NCBI GenBank assembly: GCA_003512805.1 | Contig: DOOK01000308.1 | Coordinates: forward strand, 1-7,356 | Length of the DNA stretch: 7,356 nt | From: Erwinia sp. | GTDB lineage: Bacteria; Pseudomonadota; Gammaproteobacteria; Enterobacterales; Enterobacteriaceae | Direction: 5' to 3' | Shown: positions 1 through 6,719 of the stretch, in pieces | How positions within the stretch are numbered: position 1 is the stretch's first letter | How the letters are laid out: every line of letters begins with the position of its first letter | Position numbers and translations under genes: made by a program | Notes under the pieces: generated by a model | What the model saw: only the letters and a program-made list of their open reading frames with translations | What the model was told of the DNA's origin: nothing | The model's database searches: none

Positions 1-1155
1 CTGGGCGGCTACGTGAAGATGCTCGACGAACGTGTCGAAAGCGTGCCGCCTGAGCTTCGCCATCTCTCCTTTAACAACAAAACCGTTGCGCAGCGTGCCG
101 CTATTATCAGCGCCGGACCCCTGGCTAATTTCCTGTTTGCCATCTTTGCTTACTGGCTGGTTTTTATCATCGGTGTGCCTGGCGTTCGGCCGGTAGTTGG
201 CGAAATAGTAAGCGGCTCGCAGGCGGCAGAGGCGCAAATTGCGCCTGGAATGGAACTTAAAGCCGTTGATGGTATCGAAACGCCTGACTGGGAAGCTGTG
301 CGAATGGCGCTGGTAGCGAAAATTGGCGACCAGCAAACGACGCTCAGCGTGGCGCCTTTTGGCTCGAACCAGGTGAAGGACGTCCGGCTTGATTTGCGTA
401 ACTGGCATTTTGCGCCTGACAGAGAAGATCCGGTTGCTTCTTTGGGCATGCATCCTCGGGGCCCACAGGTCGAAACCGTGCTGGCGGACATTCAGACCGG
501 CTCGGCTGCGGCAAGAGCAGGTTTGCAAGCGGGCGACAGGATCGTTAAAGTCGGGGGTCAGCCGTTAGCTCAGTGGCAGCAGTTTGTCGCCGAAGTTCGC
601 GACAGTCCGGGCAAACCGCTGAAGGTAGAAGTGGAGCGACAGGGCGCCTTCATAGACCTGACGTTGACGCCGGATAGTAAGCCGGGGAACAAAGTGGAAG
701 GATTTGCGGGCGTTGTCCCACGTATCGTTCCGCTGCCGGATGAATATAAAACGGTTCGCCAGTATGGGCCGTTTGCGGCCGTTGGTGAGGCCAGCGTGAA
801 GACCTGGCAGCTGATGAAGCTGACGGTGACCATGCTGGGCAAGCTGATAGTTGGCGAAGTGAAGTTGAATAATCTCAGCGGGCCGATTTCGATCGCCCAG
901 GGTGCTGGGATGTCGGCGGAATATGGCTTGATTTATTACCTGATGTTTCTTGCGCTGATAAGCGTGAATCTTGGGATTATCAATCTGTTCCCCTTGCCGG
1001 TATTAGATGGTGGACATTTGCTGTTTCTGGCGATCGAAAAGATCAAAGGTGGGCCGGTGTCTGAGCGAGTTCAGGACTTCAGTTATCGCATTGGCTCGGT
1101 TTTGCTGGTGCTGTTAATGGGGCTTGCACTATTCAATGATTTCTCGCGTCTCTGA
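1..1155 (+). CDS. rseP: RseP site-2 intramembrane zinc metalloprotease, 3' part (5' end outside window)
   Basis: Inner-membrane protease of the sigma-E pathway. After DegS cuts the anti-sigma factor RseA, RseP cleaves it within the membrane and releases sigma-E; it also clears leftover signal peptides. The frame is open from base 1 (LGGYVKM) and ends at TGA 1153-1155, giving 384 codons. Aligned from memory to the 450-residue E. coli protein, about 65 N-terminal residues are missing, including TM1 and the HEFGH zinc site. Visible parts are a membrane segment near 100-180 ([13 protein letters not shown]), two tandem PDZ domains (roughly 190-430 and 460-680; the second has [12 protein letters not shown]), then TM3 with the [12 protein letters not shown] motif, whose Asp codon at 1006-1008 is the third zinc ligand, and a last TM ([15 protein letters not shown]) before FNDFSRL. 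The GTG at 13 is not the real start. bamA follows after 53 bases. No defect is seen. Confidence 0.98.
   Translation: MGGYVKMLDERVESVPPELRHLSFNNKTVAQRAAIISAGPLANFLFAIFAYWLVFIIGVPGVRPVVGEIVSGSQAAEAQIAPGMELKAVDGIETPDWEAVRMALVAKIGDQQTTLSVAPFGSNQVKDVRLDLRNWHFAPDREDPVASLGMHPRGPQVETVLADIQTGSAAARAGLQAGDRIVKVGGQPLAQWQQFVAEVRDSPGKPLKVEVERQGAFIDLTLTPDSKPGNKVEGFAGVVPRIVPLPDEYKTVRQYGPFAAVGEASVKTWQLMKLTVTMLGKLIVGEVKLNNLSGPISIAQGAGMSAEYGLIYYLMFLALISVNLGIINLFPLPVLDGGHLLFLAIEKIKGGPVSERVQDFSYRIGSVLLVLLMGLALFNDFSRL
252..279 (+). promoter_or_regulatory. Candidate sigma-E promoter inside rseP
   Basis: GGAACTT (252-258) matches the sigma-E -35 consensus. It is followed after exactly 16 bases by TCGAA (275-279), which fits the TCNNA form of the sigma-E -10 element. 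A transcript would start near 285 and run into bamA-skp-lpxD. In E. coli, bamA and downstream genes belong to the sigma-E regulon, so an internal promoter in rseP would fit. The bases also encode the conserved peptide ELKAVDGIE, so coding constraint alone could explain the match. This is inferred from the motif only. Confidence 0.45.
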
Positions 1156-1208
1156 CAGAATCAAACCTGTCCGATGTGAGAACCAGTTAGGAAGAATGCA
1201 TAACAACG

Positions 1209-3611
1209 ATGGCGATGAAAAAGTTGCTCATAGCGTCGCTGCTGTTTAGCAGCGCCACCGTATACGCGGCAGATGGCTTCGTGGTGAAGGATATCCATTT
1301 CGAAGGCCTGCAGCGAGTCGCCGTCGGGGCGGCATTGCTCAGTATGCCTGTCCGCGTAGGAGATACCGTCTCCGATGATGATCTCAGTAATACCATCCGC
1401 GCCCTTTTTGCGACCGGGAACTTCGAAGATGTTCAGGTACTGCGCGACGGCAATACGCTGATCGTTCAGGTGAAAGAGCGTCCAACCATTGCCAGCATCA
1501 CCTTCTCCGGCAACAAAGCGGTGAAGGATGACATGCTTAAGCAGAACCTTGAAGCCTCAGGCGTGCGCGTGGGCGAAGCGCTGGATCGCACCACTATCTC
1601 GACTATCGAGAAAGGGCTGGAAGACTTCTACTACAGCGTCGGTAAATATAGCGCCAGCGTCAAAGCTGTGGTTACGCCGCTGCCGCGTAACCGTGTCGAT
1701 CTGAAGCTGGTCTTCACCGAAGGCGTCTCGGCAAAAATTCAACAGATTAACGTGGTCGGTAATAAGGCCTTCAGCTCGGACGAGCTGATCTCCCGCTTCC
1801 AGCTGCGTGATGAAGTGCCGTGGTGGAACCTGGTCGGTGACCGTAAATACCAGAAGCAGAAACTGGCAGGCGACCTGGAAACCCTGCGTAGCTTCTATCT
1901 GGATCGCGGCTACGCGCGCTTTAACATTGATTCTACGCAGGTCAGCCTGACGCCGGATAAAAAAGGTATCTACATCACCATCAACATCACCGAAGGCGAT
2001 CAATACAAGCTTTCCGGCGTAGTGGTGAACGGCAGCATGGCGGGGCATTCGGCAGAAGTAGAATCCCTGTCCAAAATTCAGCCGGGCGAACTCTATAACG
2101 GTGCCAAAGTCACCAAAATGGAAGACGACATCAAGAAGATGTTCGGTCGCTACGGTTATGCCTATCCGCGCGTCATGACGCAGCCAGAAATCAACGATGC
2201 GGATAAAACCGTCAAGCTGCACGTTAACGTAGACGCGGGCAATCGCTACTACGTGCGTAAAGTGCGTTTTGAAGGCAACGACACCTCAAAAGATTCCGTT
2301 TTGCGCCGCGAAATGCGCCAGATGGAAGGGGCATGGCTGGGTAGCGATCTGGTCGAGCAGGGCAAAGAGCGCCTGAATCGTACCGGCTACTTCGAAACGG
2401 TTGAAACCGATACGCAGCGCGTGCCTGGCGCTCCCGATCAGGTGGACGTGGTCTACAAGGTTAAAGAGCGCAATACCGGTACCTTCAACTTCGGTGTCGG
2501 TTACGGTACGGAAAGCGGCGTTAGCTTCCAGGTTGGCGTGACGCAGGAAAACTGGCTGGGCACCGGTAATACCGTGGGCATCAGCGGCACCAAAAATGAT
2601 TACCAGACCTATGCTGAATTCTCACTGACCGACCCGTACTTTACGGTCGACGGTGTCAGCCTGGGCGGCCGCGTCTTCTACAACGACTTTAAAGCGGATG
2701 ACGCGGATCTGTCTGACTATACCAACAGAAGCTATGGTCTGGACGGGACGCTGGGCTTCCCGGTTAATGAAAACAACACGCTGCGCGTGGGCCTGGGCTA
2801 TGTCCATAACGACCTGTCTAACATGCAGCCGCAGATTTCAATGTTCCGTTATCTGCGCTCCGTGGGACAGAATCCAGACCAGAACAAGGATGCTGAATAT
2901 TCAGCAGACGACTTCACGTTTAACTACGGCTGGACGTATAACACGCTGGACCGCGGCTTCTTCCCAACGTCGGGTAACCGTACCAACCTGAATGGTAAAA
3001 TTACCATCCCAGGGTAAGACAATGCCTTCTATAAAGCGACGCTGGATACGCAGCAGTATATGCCGCTGAATCAGGATCGTACCTGGGTACTGTTGGGACG
3101 TGGGCGTGTAGGTTACGGTGATGGGCTGAGCGGCAAAGAACTGCCGTTCTACGAGAACTTCTATGCGGGTGGTTCAAGCACCGTACGTGGTTTCCGCTCC
3201 AATACCATTGGACCAAAAGCGGCCTATTACAATAACAACTCCAGCACCTGTTCAACGGGAACGCTGTGTGATTCCAACGATGCCGTGGGCGGTAACGCCA
3301 TGGCGACAGCCAGCGCTGAGCTGATTACGCCAACGCCGTTCCTTAGCGAAAAATACGCTAACTCCGTGCGTACCTCACTGTTTGTCGATGCCGGTACCGT
3401 GTGGGATACCGCATGGGAAAATACCGCAGAGACGCGTGCAGCAGGCATCCCGGATTACAGCGACCCGGGCAATATTCGTATGTCCGCCGGTTTGGCGCTG
3501 CAGTGGATGTCGCCACTGGGGCCACTGGTGTTCTCATATGCTCAGCCGTTTAAGAAATATGATGGAGATAAAGCCGAGCAGTTCCAGTTTAATATTGGTA
3601 AAACCTGGTAA
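1209..3611 (+). pseudogene. bamA: BamA outer-membrane protein assembly factor, reading frame interrupted by an in-frame TAA
   Basis: BamA is the central subunit of the BAM complex that folds and inserts beta-barrel proteins into the outer membrane; it is essential in E. coli. From ATG 1209 (MAMKKLL, as in E. coli) the product has a signal peptide of about 20 residues ending VYA, five POTRA domains (about 21-421) and a 16-strand barrel. An in-frame TAA at codon 603 (3015-3017) breaks the frame. Beyond it the same frame runs 197 more codons to TAA 3609-3611 and keeps the lid-loop VRGF motif (codons 659-662), two loop-6 cysteines (3249-3251 and 3267-3269) and the C-terminal FQFNIGKTW with terminal Trp. 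Read through, it is 800 residues against 810 in E. coli. The stop would remove loop 6 and the C-terminal barrel strands. The AGGAAG ribosome site (1189-1194) lies an unusually long 14 bases before the start. Gene identity is certain; whether the stop is real is not, so it may in fact be a normal CDS with a sequence error. Confidence 0.93.
3015..3017 (+). other. In-frame ochre (TAA) stop inside bamA
   Basis: The codons read ATC-CCA-GGG-TAA-GAC-AAT-GCC, that is TIPG-stop-DNA. The E. coli protein has TIPGSDNEYY here, so the lost residue is probably Ser (near position 604 in E. coli). One C-to-A change from TCA would create the TAA. There is no length change: the frame before and after is the same, and the distance to the VRGF motif matches E. 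coli exactly, so this is a substitution and not a frameshift. Confidence 0.95.
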
Positions 3612-3631
3612 GCTGCTACGCTTTGCAAACT

Positions 3632-3661
3632 TTGAGAAAAGCGCTGTCTGACTTTTCTCAA
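3632..3661 (+). repeat. Perfect 10-bp inverted repeat (hairpin 1 of the bamA-skp gap)
   Basis: TTGAGAAAAG (3632-3641) and CTTTTCTCAA (3652-3661) are exact reverse complements around a 10-base loop, starting 21 bases after the bamA stop. The stem is mostly A/T and no T-run follows, so it is not a standard intrinsic terminator. It could be a 3' end processing or stabilising hairpin of the bamA message, or a protein-binding palindrome. The arms are seen directly; the function is unknown. Confidence 0.75.
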
Positions 3662-3663
3662 CG

Positions 3664-3684
3664 CTCGCGGTGTGATACCGCGAG
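3664..3684 (+). repeat. Perfect 8-bp inverted repeat (hairpin 2 of the bamA-skp gap)
   Basis: CTCGCGGT (3664-3671) and ACCGCGAG (3677-3684) pair perfectly around the 5-base loop GTGAT. It is GC-rich and begins only two bases after hairpin 1. No T-run follows, so termination is unlikely. It may act with its neighbours as a stable RNA structure between bamA and skp. Confidence 0.75.
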
Positions 3685-3700
3685 TATCGCGCCGTTCACG

Positions 3701-3717
3701 GGCAGCCTCGTGCTGCC
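3701..3717 (+). repeat. 6-bp GC-rich inverted repeat (hairpin 3 of the bamA-skp gap)
   Basis: GGCAGC (3701-3706) and GCTGCC (3712-3717) pair around the loop CTCGT. Only two T residues follow, which is too few for an intrinsic terminator. An alternative pairing of CACG with CGTG overlaps it, so the exact fold is uncertain. Confidence 0.55.
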
Positions 3718-3732
3718 TTAACGCGCAACACA

Positions 3733-3747
3733 TGTGTCTTTGACACA
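3733..3747 (+). repeat. 6-bp inverted repeat just upstream of the skp ribosome site (hairpin 4)
   Basis: TGTGTC (3733-3738) and GACACA (3742-3747) pair perfectly around a TTT loop. The upstream arm is also half of a 10-base palindrome, ACACATGTGT (3728-3737), so two alternative structures compete. It ends 11 bases before the skp Shine-Dalgarno sequence, close enough to affect ribosome loading, though nothing shows that it does. Confidence 0.55.
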
Positions 3748-3758
3748 AACGTTGATGG

Positions 3759-3765
3759 TAAGGAG
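3759..3765 (+). promoter_or_regulatory. Strong ribosome binding site of skp
   Basis: TAAGGAG at 3759-3765 is a near-perfect Shine-Dalgarno sequence six bases before GTG 3772. It fixes this GTG as the start; no in-frame ATG lies in the short leader, and the next in-frame ATG is deep in the gene, after the signal peptide. Confidence 0.9.
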
Positions 3766-3771
3766 TTTATA

Positions 3772-4269
3772 GTGAAAAAGTTGTTGTGTGCCGCAGGCCT
3801 CTCTCTCGCTCTGGCAGTTTCCGCTGGCGCTCAGGCTGCTGATAAAATTGCAGTGGTAAACGTTTCCAGCATTTTCCAACAGTTACCGGCGCGTGCGACA
3901 GTTGCGAAACAGCTTGAAAACGAGTTTAAAGGCCGTGCAACTGAACTGCAGGGAATGGAACGCGATCTGCAAACTAAAATGCAGCGTCTGCAGCGTGATG
4001 GTTCTACCATGAAAGCAAGCGAGCGCAGCCGTCTGGAAAAAGACGTGATGGCACAGCGTGAAACCTTCTCCAGCAAAGCGCAGGCTTTCGAGCAGGATAA
4101 CCGCCGCCGTCAGGCCGAAGAGCGTAACAAAATCCTGAGCCGTATTCAGGATGCCGTGAAAAAAGTGGCGTCTGACGAAGGTTACGATGTCGTGGTCGAT
4201 GCCAATGCCGTGGCTTATGCCAGCTCATCTAAAGACATCACTGCTGATGTTCTGAAACAGGTTAAATAA
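3772..4269 (+). CDS. skp: Skp periplasmic chaperone for outer-membrane proteins
   Basis: Skp (OmpH/HlpA family) forms a jellyfish-shaped trimer that holds unfolded outer-membrane proteins in the periplasm and delivers them towards BAM. The 165-residue product starts at GTG and has a signal peptide of 22 residues (hydrophobic LAAGL-like core, cleavage after AQA before ADKIAVVN). The mature N-terminus [14 protein letters not shown] is the family signature. A long charged coiled-coil (about residues 45-125, rich in K/R/E/Q) forms the tentacle, and the end [26 protein letters not shown] rebuilds the body and is nearly identical to E. coli. It is four residues longer than E. coli Skp (161), chiefly from extra residues around RDGST (3994-4008) in mid coiled-coil. 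It sits 160 bases after bamA and three bases before lpxD, so skp and lpxD are almost surely co-transcribed. In E. coli it is sigma-E controlled. Confidence 0.97.
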   Translation: MKKLLCAAGLSLALAVSAGAQAADKIAVVNVSSIFQQLPARATVAKQLENEFKGRATELQGMERDLQTKMQRLQRDGSTMKASERSRLEKDVMAQRETFSSKAQAFEQDNRRRQAEERNKILSRIQDAVKKVASDEGYDVVVDANAVAYASSSKDITADVLKQVK

Positions 4270-4272
4270 TCA

Positions 4273-5295
4273 ATGTCTTCAATTCGACTGGCTGATTTAG
4301 CCCAGCAGTTGGATGCAGATTTGCACGGAGATGGCGATATCGTCATCTCCGGCATTGCTTCTATGCACTCCGCCCAATCCGGTCAAATCACCTTTCTTGC
4401 CAACAGTCGCTATCGCGAACAGCTTGCGACCTGCCAGGCTTCCGCCGTGGTGCTACAGGCTGCGGACATAGAATTTTGCCAGAGTGCCGCTCTGGTAGTG
4501 AAAGACCCTTATCTGACCTATGCGCGTATGGCGCAGATTCTGGACACCACGCCTCAGCCAGCGACGAATATTGCGCCAGGCGCAGTTATCGACGCGACGG
4601 CGAAGCTGGGTAACAATGTTTCCGTCGGCGCGAACGCCGTTATCGAATCTGGCGTCGAGCTGGGTGATAACGTAGTGATTGGTGCCGGCTGCTTTATCGG
4701 TAAAAAAACCCGCATTGGTGCAGGTACGCGCCTGTGGGCCAACGTTTCCGTTTATCACGAAGTGCAAATCGGCGAAAACTGTCTGATCCAGTCAGGCACC
4801 GTCATCGGCGCGGACGGCTTTGGTTACGCCAACGATCGCGGCAACTGGGTGAAAATTCCCCAGCTGGGTACGGTCATTATTGGCGATCGCGTAGAGATTG
4901 GCGCCTGTACCACTATCGATCGCGGCGCGTTGGATAACACTCAGATTGGGAATGGTGTTATCATTGACAACCAATGCCAGATTGCACACAACGTGGTGAT
5001 TGGCGACAATACTGCGGTAGCAGGCGGCGTGATCATGGCCGGTAGCCTTAAAATTGGCCGCTACTGCATGATTGGCGGCGCCAGCGTGATCAACGGCCAC
5101 ATGGAAATATGTGACAAAGTGACGGTAACGGGGATGGGAATGGTTATGCGACCAATCACGCAACCTGGGGTATACTCGTCCGGGATCCCGCTGCAACCGA
5201 ATAAAAACTGGCGTAAAACCGCCGCACTGGTCATGAACATCGATGAGATGAGCAAGCGCTTAAAAGCTGTTGAGCGTAAAGTCAGCGCGGAGTAA
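4273..5295 (+). CDS. lpxD: LpxD, UDP-3-O-(3-hydroxyacyl)glucosamine N-acyltransferase
   Basis: Third enzyme of lipid A synthesis: it moves a 3-hydroxyacyl chain from acyl-ACP to the 2-amino group of UDP-3-O-acyl-glucosamine, in the cytosol. The 340-residue protein (E. coli 341) has an N-terminal uridine-binding domain (about 1-100), then a left-handed beta-helix built from hexapeptide repeats ([I/V]-G-x-N/D, for example VIGDN, QIGENC, VEIGAC) to about residue 310, and a C-terminal helix ([12 protein letters not shown]). The catalytic His is codon 239 in [10 protein letters not shown], and a second conserved His is codon 276 in NGHME; both numbers equal those in E. coli. The start lies three bases after the skp stop with only a weak AGG at 4259-4261, so translation is probably coupled to skp. 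A 172-base gap separates it from fabZ. Confidence 0.98.
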   Translation: MSSIRLADLAQQLDADLHGDGDIVISGIASMHSAQSGQITFLANSRYREQLATCQASAVVLQAADIEFCQSAALVVKDPYLTYARMAQILDTTPQPATNIAPGAVIDATAKLGNNVSVGANAVIESGVELGDNVVIGAGCFIGKKTRIGAGTRLWANVSVYHEVQIGENCLIQSGTVIGADGFGYANDRGNWVKIPQLGTVIIGDRVEIGACTTIDRGALDNTQIGNGVIIDNQCQIAHNVVIGDNTAVAGGVIMAGSLKIGRYCMIGGASVINGHMEICDKVTVTGMGMVMRPITQPGVYSSGIPLQPNKNWRKTAALVMNIDEMSKRLKAVERKVSAE

Positions 5296-5313
5296 GCGTC
5301 TGGTTGTTGAACG

Positions 5314-5371
5314 GCCTTCACTATTCCGCCGCACCTTGTGGAATATAAAAAGAATGCTAAGCATGGAAGGC
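5314..5371 (+). other. Possible branched RNA structure after lpxD
   Basis: Three nested or adjacent inverted repeats are seen: GCCTTC (5314-5319) with GAAGGC (5366-5371) as the outer stem; TATTCC (5322-5327) with GGAATA (5340-5345) inside it; and ATGC (5354-5357) with GCAT (5361-5364) around TAA. Together they could form a three-way junction. Each arm is only 4-6 bases, so chance is possible, and a -10-like TATAAA lies at 5344-5349 in the same stretch. Confidence 0.4.
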
Positions 5372-5391
5372 TGGTGCACGGAAACTGATTT

Positions 5392-5425
5392 GCGGCCTGC
5401 GGACGAGTGACTCGTTGCAGGCCGT
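5392..5425 (+). repeat. Strong imperfect stem-loop upstream of fabZ
   Basis: CGGCCTGC (5393-5400) pairs perfectly with GCAGGCCG (5417-5424), a G-T pair can extend the base (5392/5425), and inside ACGAG (5403-5407) pairs with CTCGT (5411-5415) around a TGA loop, with a small bulge between the two helices. It ends about 30 bases before the fabZ ribosome site. The next bases are TGTTATTGATGCC, and the only T-run (5445-5450) is 20 bases away, so this is not an ordinary terminator. It may be an RNA leader or processing structure of fabZ. Confidence 0.75.
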
Positions 5426-5455
5426 GTTATTGATGCCATCAGAATTTTTTAGGAC

Positions 5456-5461
5456 AGGAAG
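5456..5461 (+). promoter_or_regulatory. Ribosome binding site that fixes the TTG start of fabZ
   Basis: AGGAAG lies six bases before TTG 5468. An in-frame stop (TAG 5450-5452) precedes it and the first in-frame ATG is codon 70, beyond both catalytic residues, so the TTG is the only workable start. E. coli fabZ also begins with TTG. Confidence 0.85.
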
Positions 5462-5467
5462 AGTATT

Positions 5468-5923
5468 TTGACTACTGAAACTCATACTCTGAAAATTGAA
5501 GAGATTATTGAACTGCTGCCGCACCGTTACCCGTTTCTGCTGGTCGATCGCGTACTGGAATTTGAAGAACACAAGTTTCTGCGTGCGGTAAAAAACGTAT
5601 CGGTCAACGAACCGTTTTTCCAGGGCCATTTCCCTGGTAAACCGATTTTTCCAGGCGTGCTGATTTTAGAAGCCATGGCGCAGGCGACCGGTATTCTGGC
5701 GTTTAAAAGCGTGGGCAAACTTGAGCCAGGCGAACTGTACTATTTTGCCGGTATTGACGAGGCTCGCTTCAAGCGTCCGGTCGTTCCAGGCGATCAGATG
5801 ATTATGGAAGTCACCTTCGAGAAAACCCGCCGTGGTCTTACCCGCTTTAAGGGCGTGGCGACCGTTGACGGTAAAATTGTCTGCGAAGCAACCATGATGT
5901 GTGCCCGCAGCCGGGAGGCGTAA
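5468..5923 (+). CDS. fabZ: FabZ, (3R)-hydroxyacyl-[acyl-carrier-protein] dehydratase
   Basis: Removes water from (3R)-hydroxyacyl-ACP to give trans-2-enoyl-ACP in the elongation cycle of type II fatty acid synthesis (cytosol, dimeric hot-dog fold). The 151-residue product has the same length as in E. coli. The family signature [20 protein letters not shown] covers residues 53-72, with catalytic His54 and Glu68 both present. The end MMCARSREA also matches E. coli. FabZ uses the same 3-hydroxymyristoyl-ACP pool as LpxA and LpxD, so its place between lpxD and lpxA ties phospholipid and lipid A supply together. It has its own strong ribosome site after a structured 172-base gap, and its stop is three bases before lpxA. 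It is distinguished from FabA by GKPIFPG and by context. Confidence 0.98.
   Translation: MTTETHTLKIEEIIELLPHRYPFLLVDRVLEFEEHKFLRAVKNVSVNEPFFQGHFPGKPIFPGVLILEAMAQATGILAFKSVGKLEPGELYYFAGIDEARFKRPVVPGDQMIMEVTFEKTRRGLTRFKGVATVDGKIVCEATMMCARSREA
5913..5918 (+). promoter_or_regulatory. Ribosome binding site of lpxA inside the end of fabZ
   Basis: GGGAGG is placed eight bases before GTG 5927, within the last codons of fabZ. It supports the GTG start, since the next in-frame ATG is codon 118 of LpxA. The position implies translation linked to fabZ. Confidence 0.8.
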
Positions 5924-5926
5924 TTC

Positions 5927-6715
5927 GTGATTGATGAAACTGCTGTTATCCACCCCAGTTCTGTGATTGAAGAGGGCGCCATTATTGGCGCTCGCGTGCA
6001 TATTGGCCCGTTTTGCTTTATCGGCGCTGACGTCGAGATTGGCGAAGGCACGGTGCTGAAATCGCATGTAGTCATCAATGGCCACACTAAAATTGGTAAA
6101 GAGAACACGATTTACCAGTTTGCTACCATTGGCGAAGCTAACCAGGATCTGAAATATGCTGGCGAGCCAACCCGCGTGGAAGTTGGCGATCGCAACAGCA
6201 TTCGCGAAAGCGTGACCATCCATCGCGGCACCTCGCAGGCGGATGGTCTGACTAAAGTGGGCAGTGATAACCTGCTGATGGTCAATGTGCACGTGGCGCA
6301 CGACTGTATCATTGGCGATCGCTGCATCCTTGCCAATAACGCTACGCTTGGCGGCCACGTCACCGTGGATGACTTTGCCATTATTGGCGGGATGACAGCC
6401 GTTCATCAGTTCTGCATTATTGGCGCACACGTGATGGTAGGCGGCTGTTCTGGCGTCGCTCAGGACGTACCGCCTTTCGTGATCGCCCAGGGCAACCACG
6501 CCACGCCGTTTGGTATCAACCTGGTTGGCCTGCAGCGTCGTGGCTTCAGCAAAGAAGCGCTACATGCGATCCGCAACGCTTATAAGGTGCTTTATCGCAG
6601 CGGTAAGACGCTGGACGAAGCGAAGCCGGAAATTGCCGACATCGCTCGCGAGCACCCTGAAGTGCAGCCTTTCTTTGATTTCTTCGCCCGCTCAACCCGG
6701 GGTCTGATCCGTTAA
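5927..6715 (+). CDS. lpxA: LpxA, UDP-N-acetylglucosamine O-acyltransferase
   Basis: First enzyme of lipid A synthesis: transfers (R)-3-hydroxyacyl from ACP to the 3-OH of UDP-GlcNAc. It is a cytosolic homotrimer. The product of 262 residues, from GTG, equals the E. coli length. Residues 1 to about 190 form a left-handed beta-helix of hexapeptide repeats ([20 protein letters not shown] and onward). The catalytic His is residue 125 in HVAHD, with His122 and His144 nearby, and the GGMTAVHQF segment with His160 is intact. Gly173 (VGGCSG), the 'hydrocarbon ruler' residue, is present as in E. coli, which predicts use of 14-carbon 3-hydroxymyristate. A C-terminal helical domain (about 195-262, ending [11 protein letters not shown]) follows. 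It starts three bases after fabZ and ends four bases before lpxB, so the three form a tight operon segment. Confidence 0.98.
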   Translation: MIDETAVIHPSSVIEEGAIIGARVHIGPFCFIGADVEIGEGTVLKSHVVINGHTKIGKENTIYQFATIGEANQDLKYAGEPTRVEVGDRNSIRESVTIHRGTSQADGLTKVGSDNLLMVNVHVAHDCIIGDRCILANNATLGGHVTVDDFAIIGGMTAVHQFCIIGAHVMVGGCSGVAQDVPPFVIAQGNHATPFGINLVGLQRRGFSKEALHAIRNAYKVLYRSGKTLDEAKPEIADIAREHPEVQPFFDFFARSTRGLIR

Positions 6716-6719
6716 GCCC

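Noticed and set aside
1196..1249. Short upstream frame (ATG 1196, 17 codons) overlapping the bamA start
   Set aside because: The AGGAAG at 1189-1194 is only one base from this ATG, too close to use, and the frame is a chance product of the bamA leader.
1417..1444. Second GGAACTT (1417-1423) in bamA as a sigma-E promoter
   Set aside because: Nothing like TCNNA occurs at the right spacing, and the bases encode the conserved peptide GNFEDV.
1557..2222. 221-codon open frame on the minus strand in bamA
   Set aside because: Antisense to conserved POTRA-coding sequence, with no recognisable motif; a by-product of codon bias.
3060..3611. Independent small gene starting at ATG 3060
   Set aside because: It is the C-terminal barrel of BamA in the original frame, with no ribosome site or signal peptide; it only looks separate because of the TAA at 3015.
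3740..3772. TTGACA at 3740-3745 as a sigma-70 -35 box for skp
   Set aside because: No acceptable -10 lies 16-18 bases downstream; transcription would begin in or after the skp ribosome site.
5344..5349. TATAAA as a -10 box for a fabZ promoter
   Set aside because: No -35-like hexamer is found at 16-18 bases upstream; in an A-rich stretch this is weak evidence.
5392..5450. Intrinsic terminator between lpxD and fabZ
   Set aside because: The T-run at 5445-5450 is about 20 bases from the stem; a terminator needs it directly adjacent.
4883..6322. Repeated GCGATCGC octamers (4883-4890, 6186-6193, 6315-6322)
   Set aside because: They resemble the cyanobacterial HIP1 element, but here each encodes the G-D-R part of a hexapeptide-type repeat in LpxD or LpxA; protein repetition explains them.
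5666..6499. 277-codon open frame on the minus strand across fabZ and lpxA
   Set aside because: It is antisense to two firmly identified enzymes, has low-complexity Ala/Asn/His-rich content and no ribosome site. It is a shadow of the regular hexapeptide codon pattern in lpxA.
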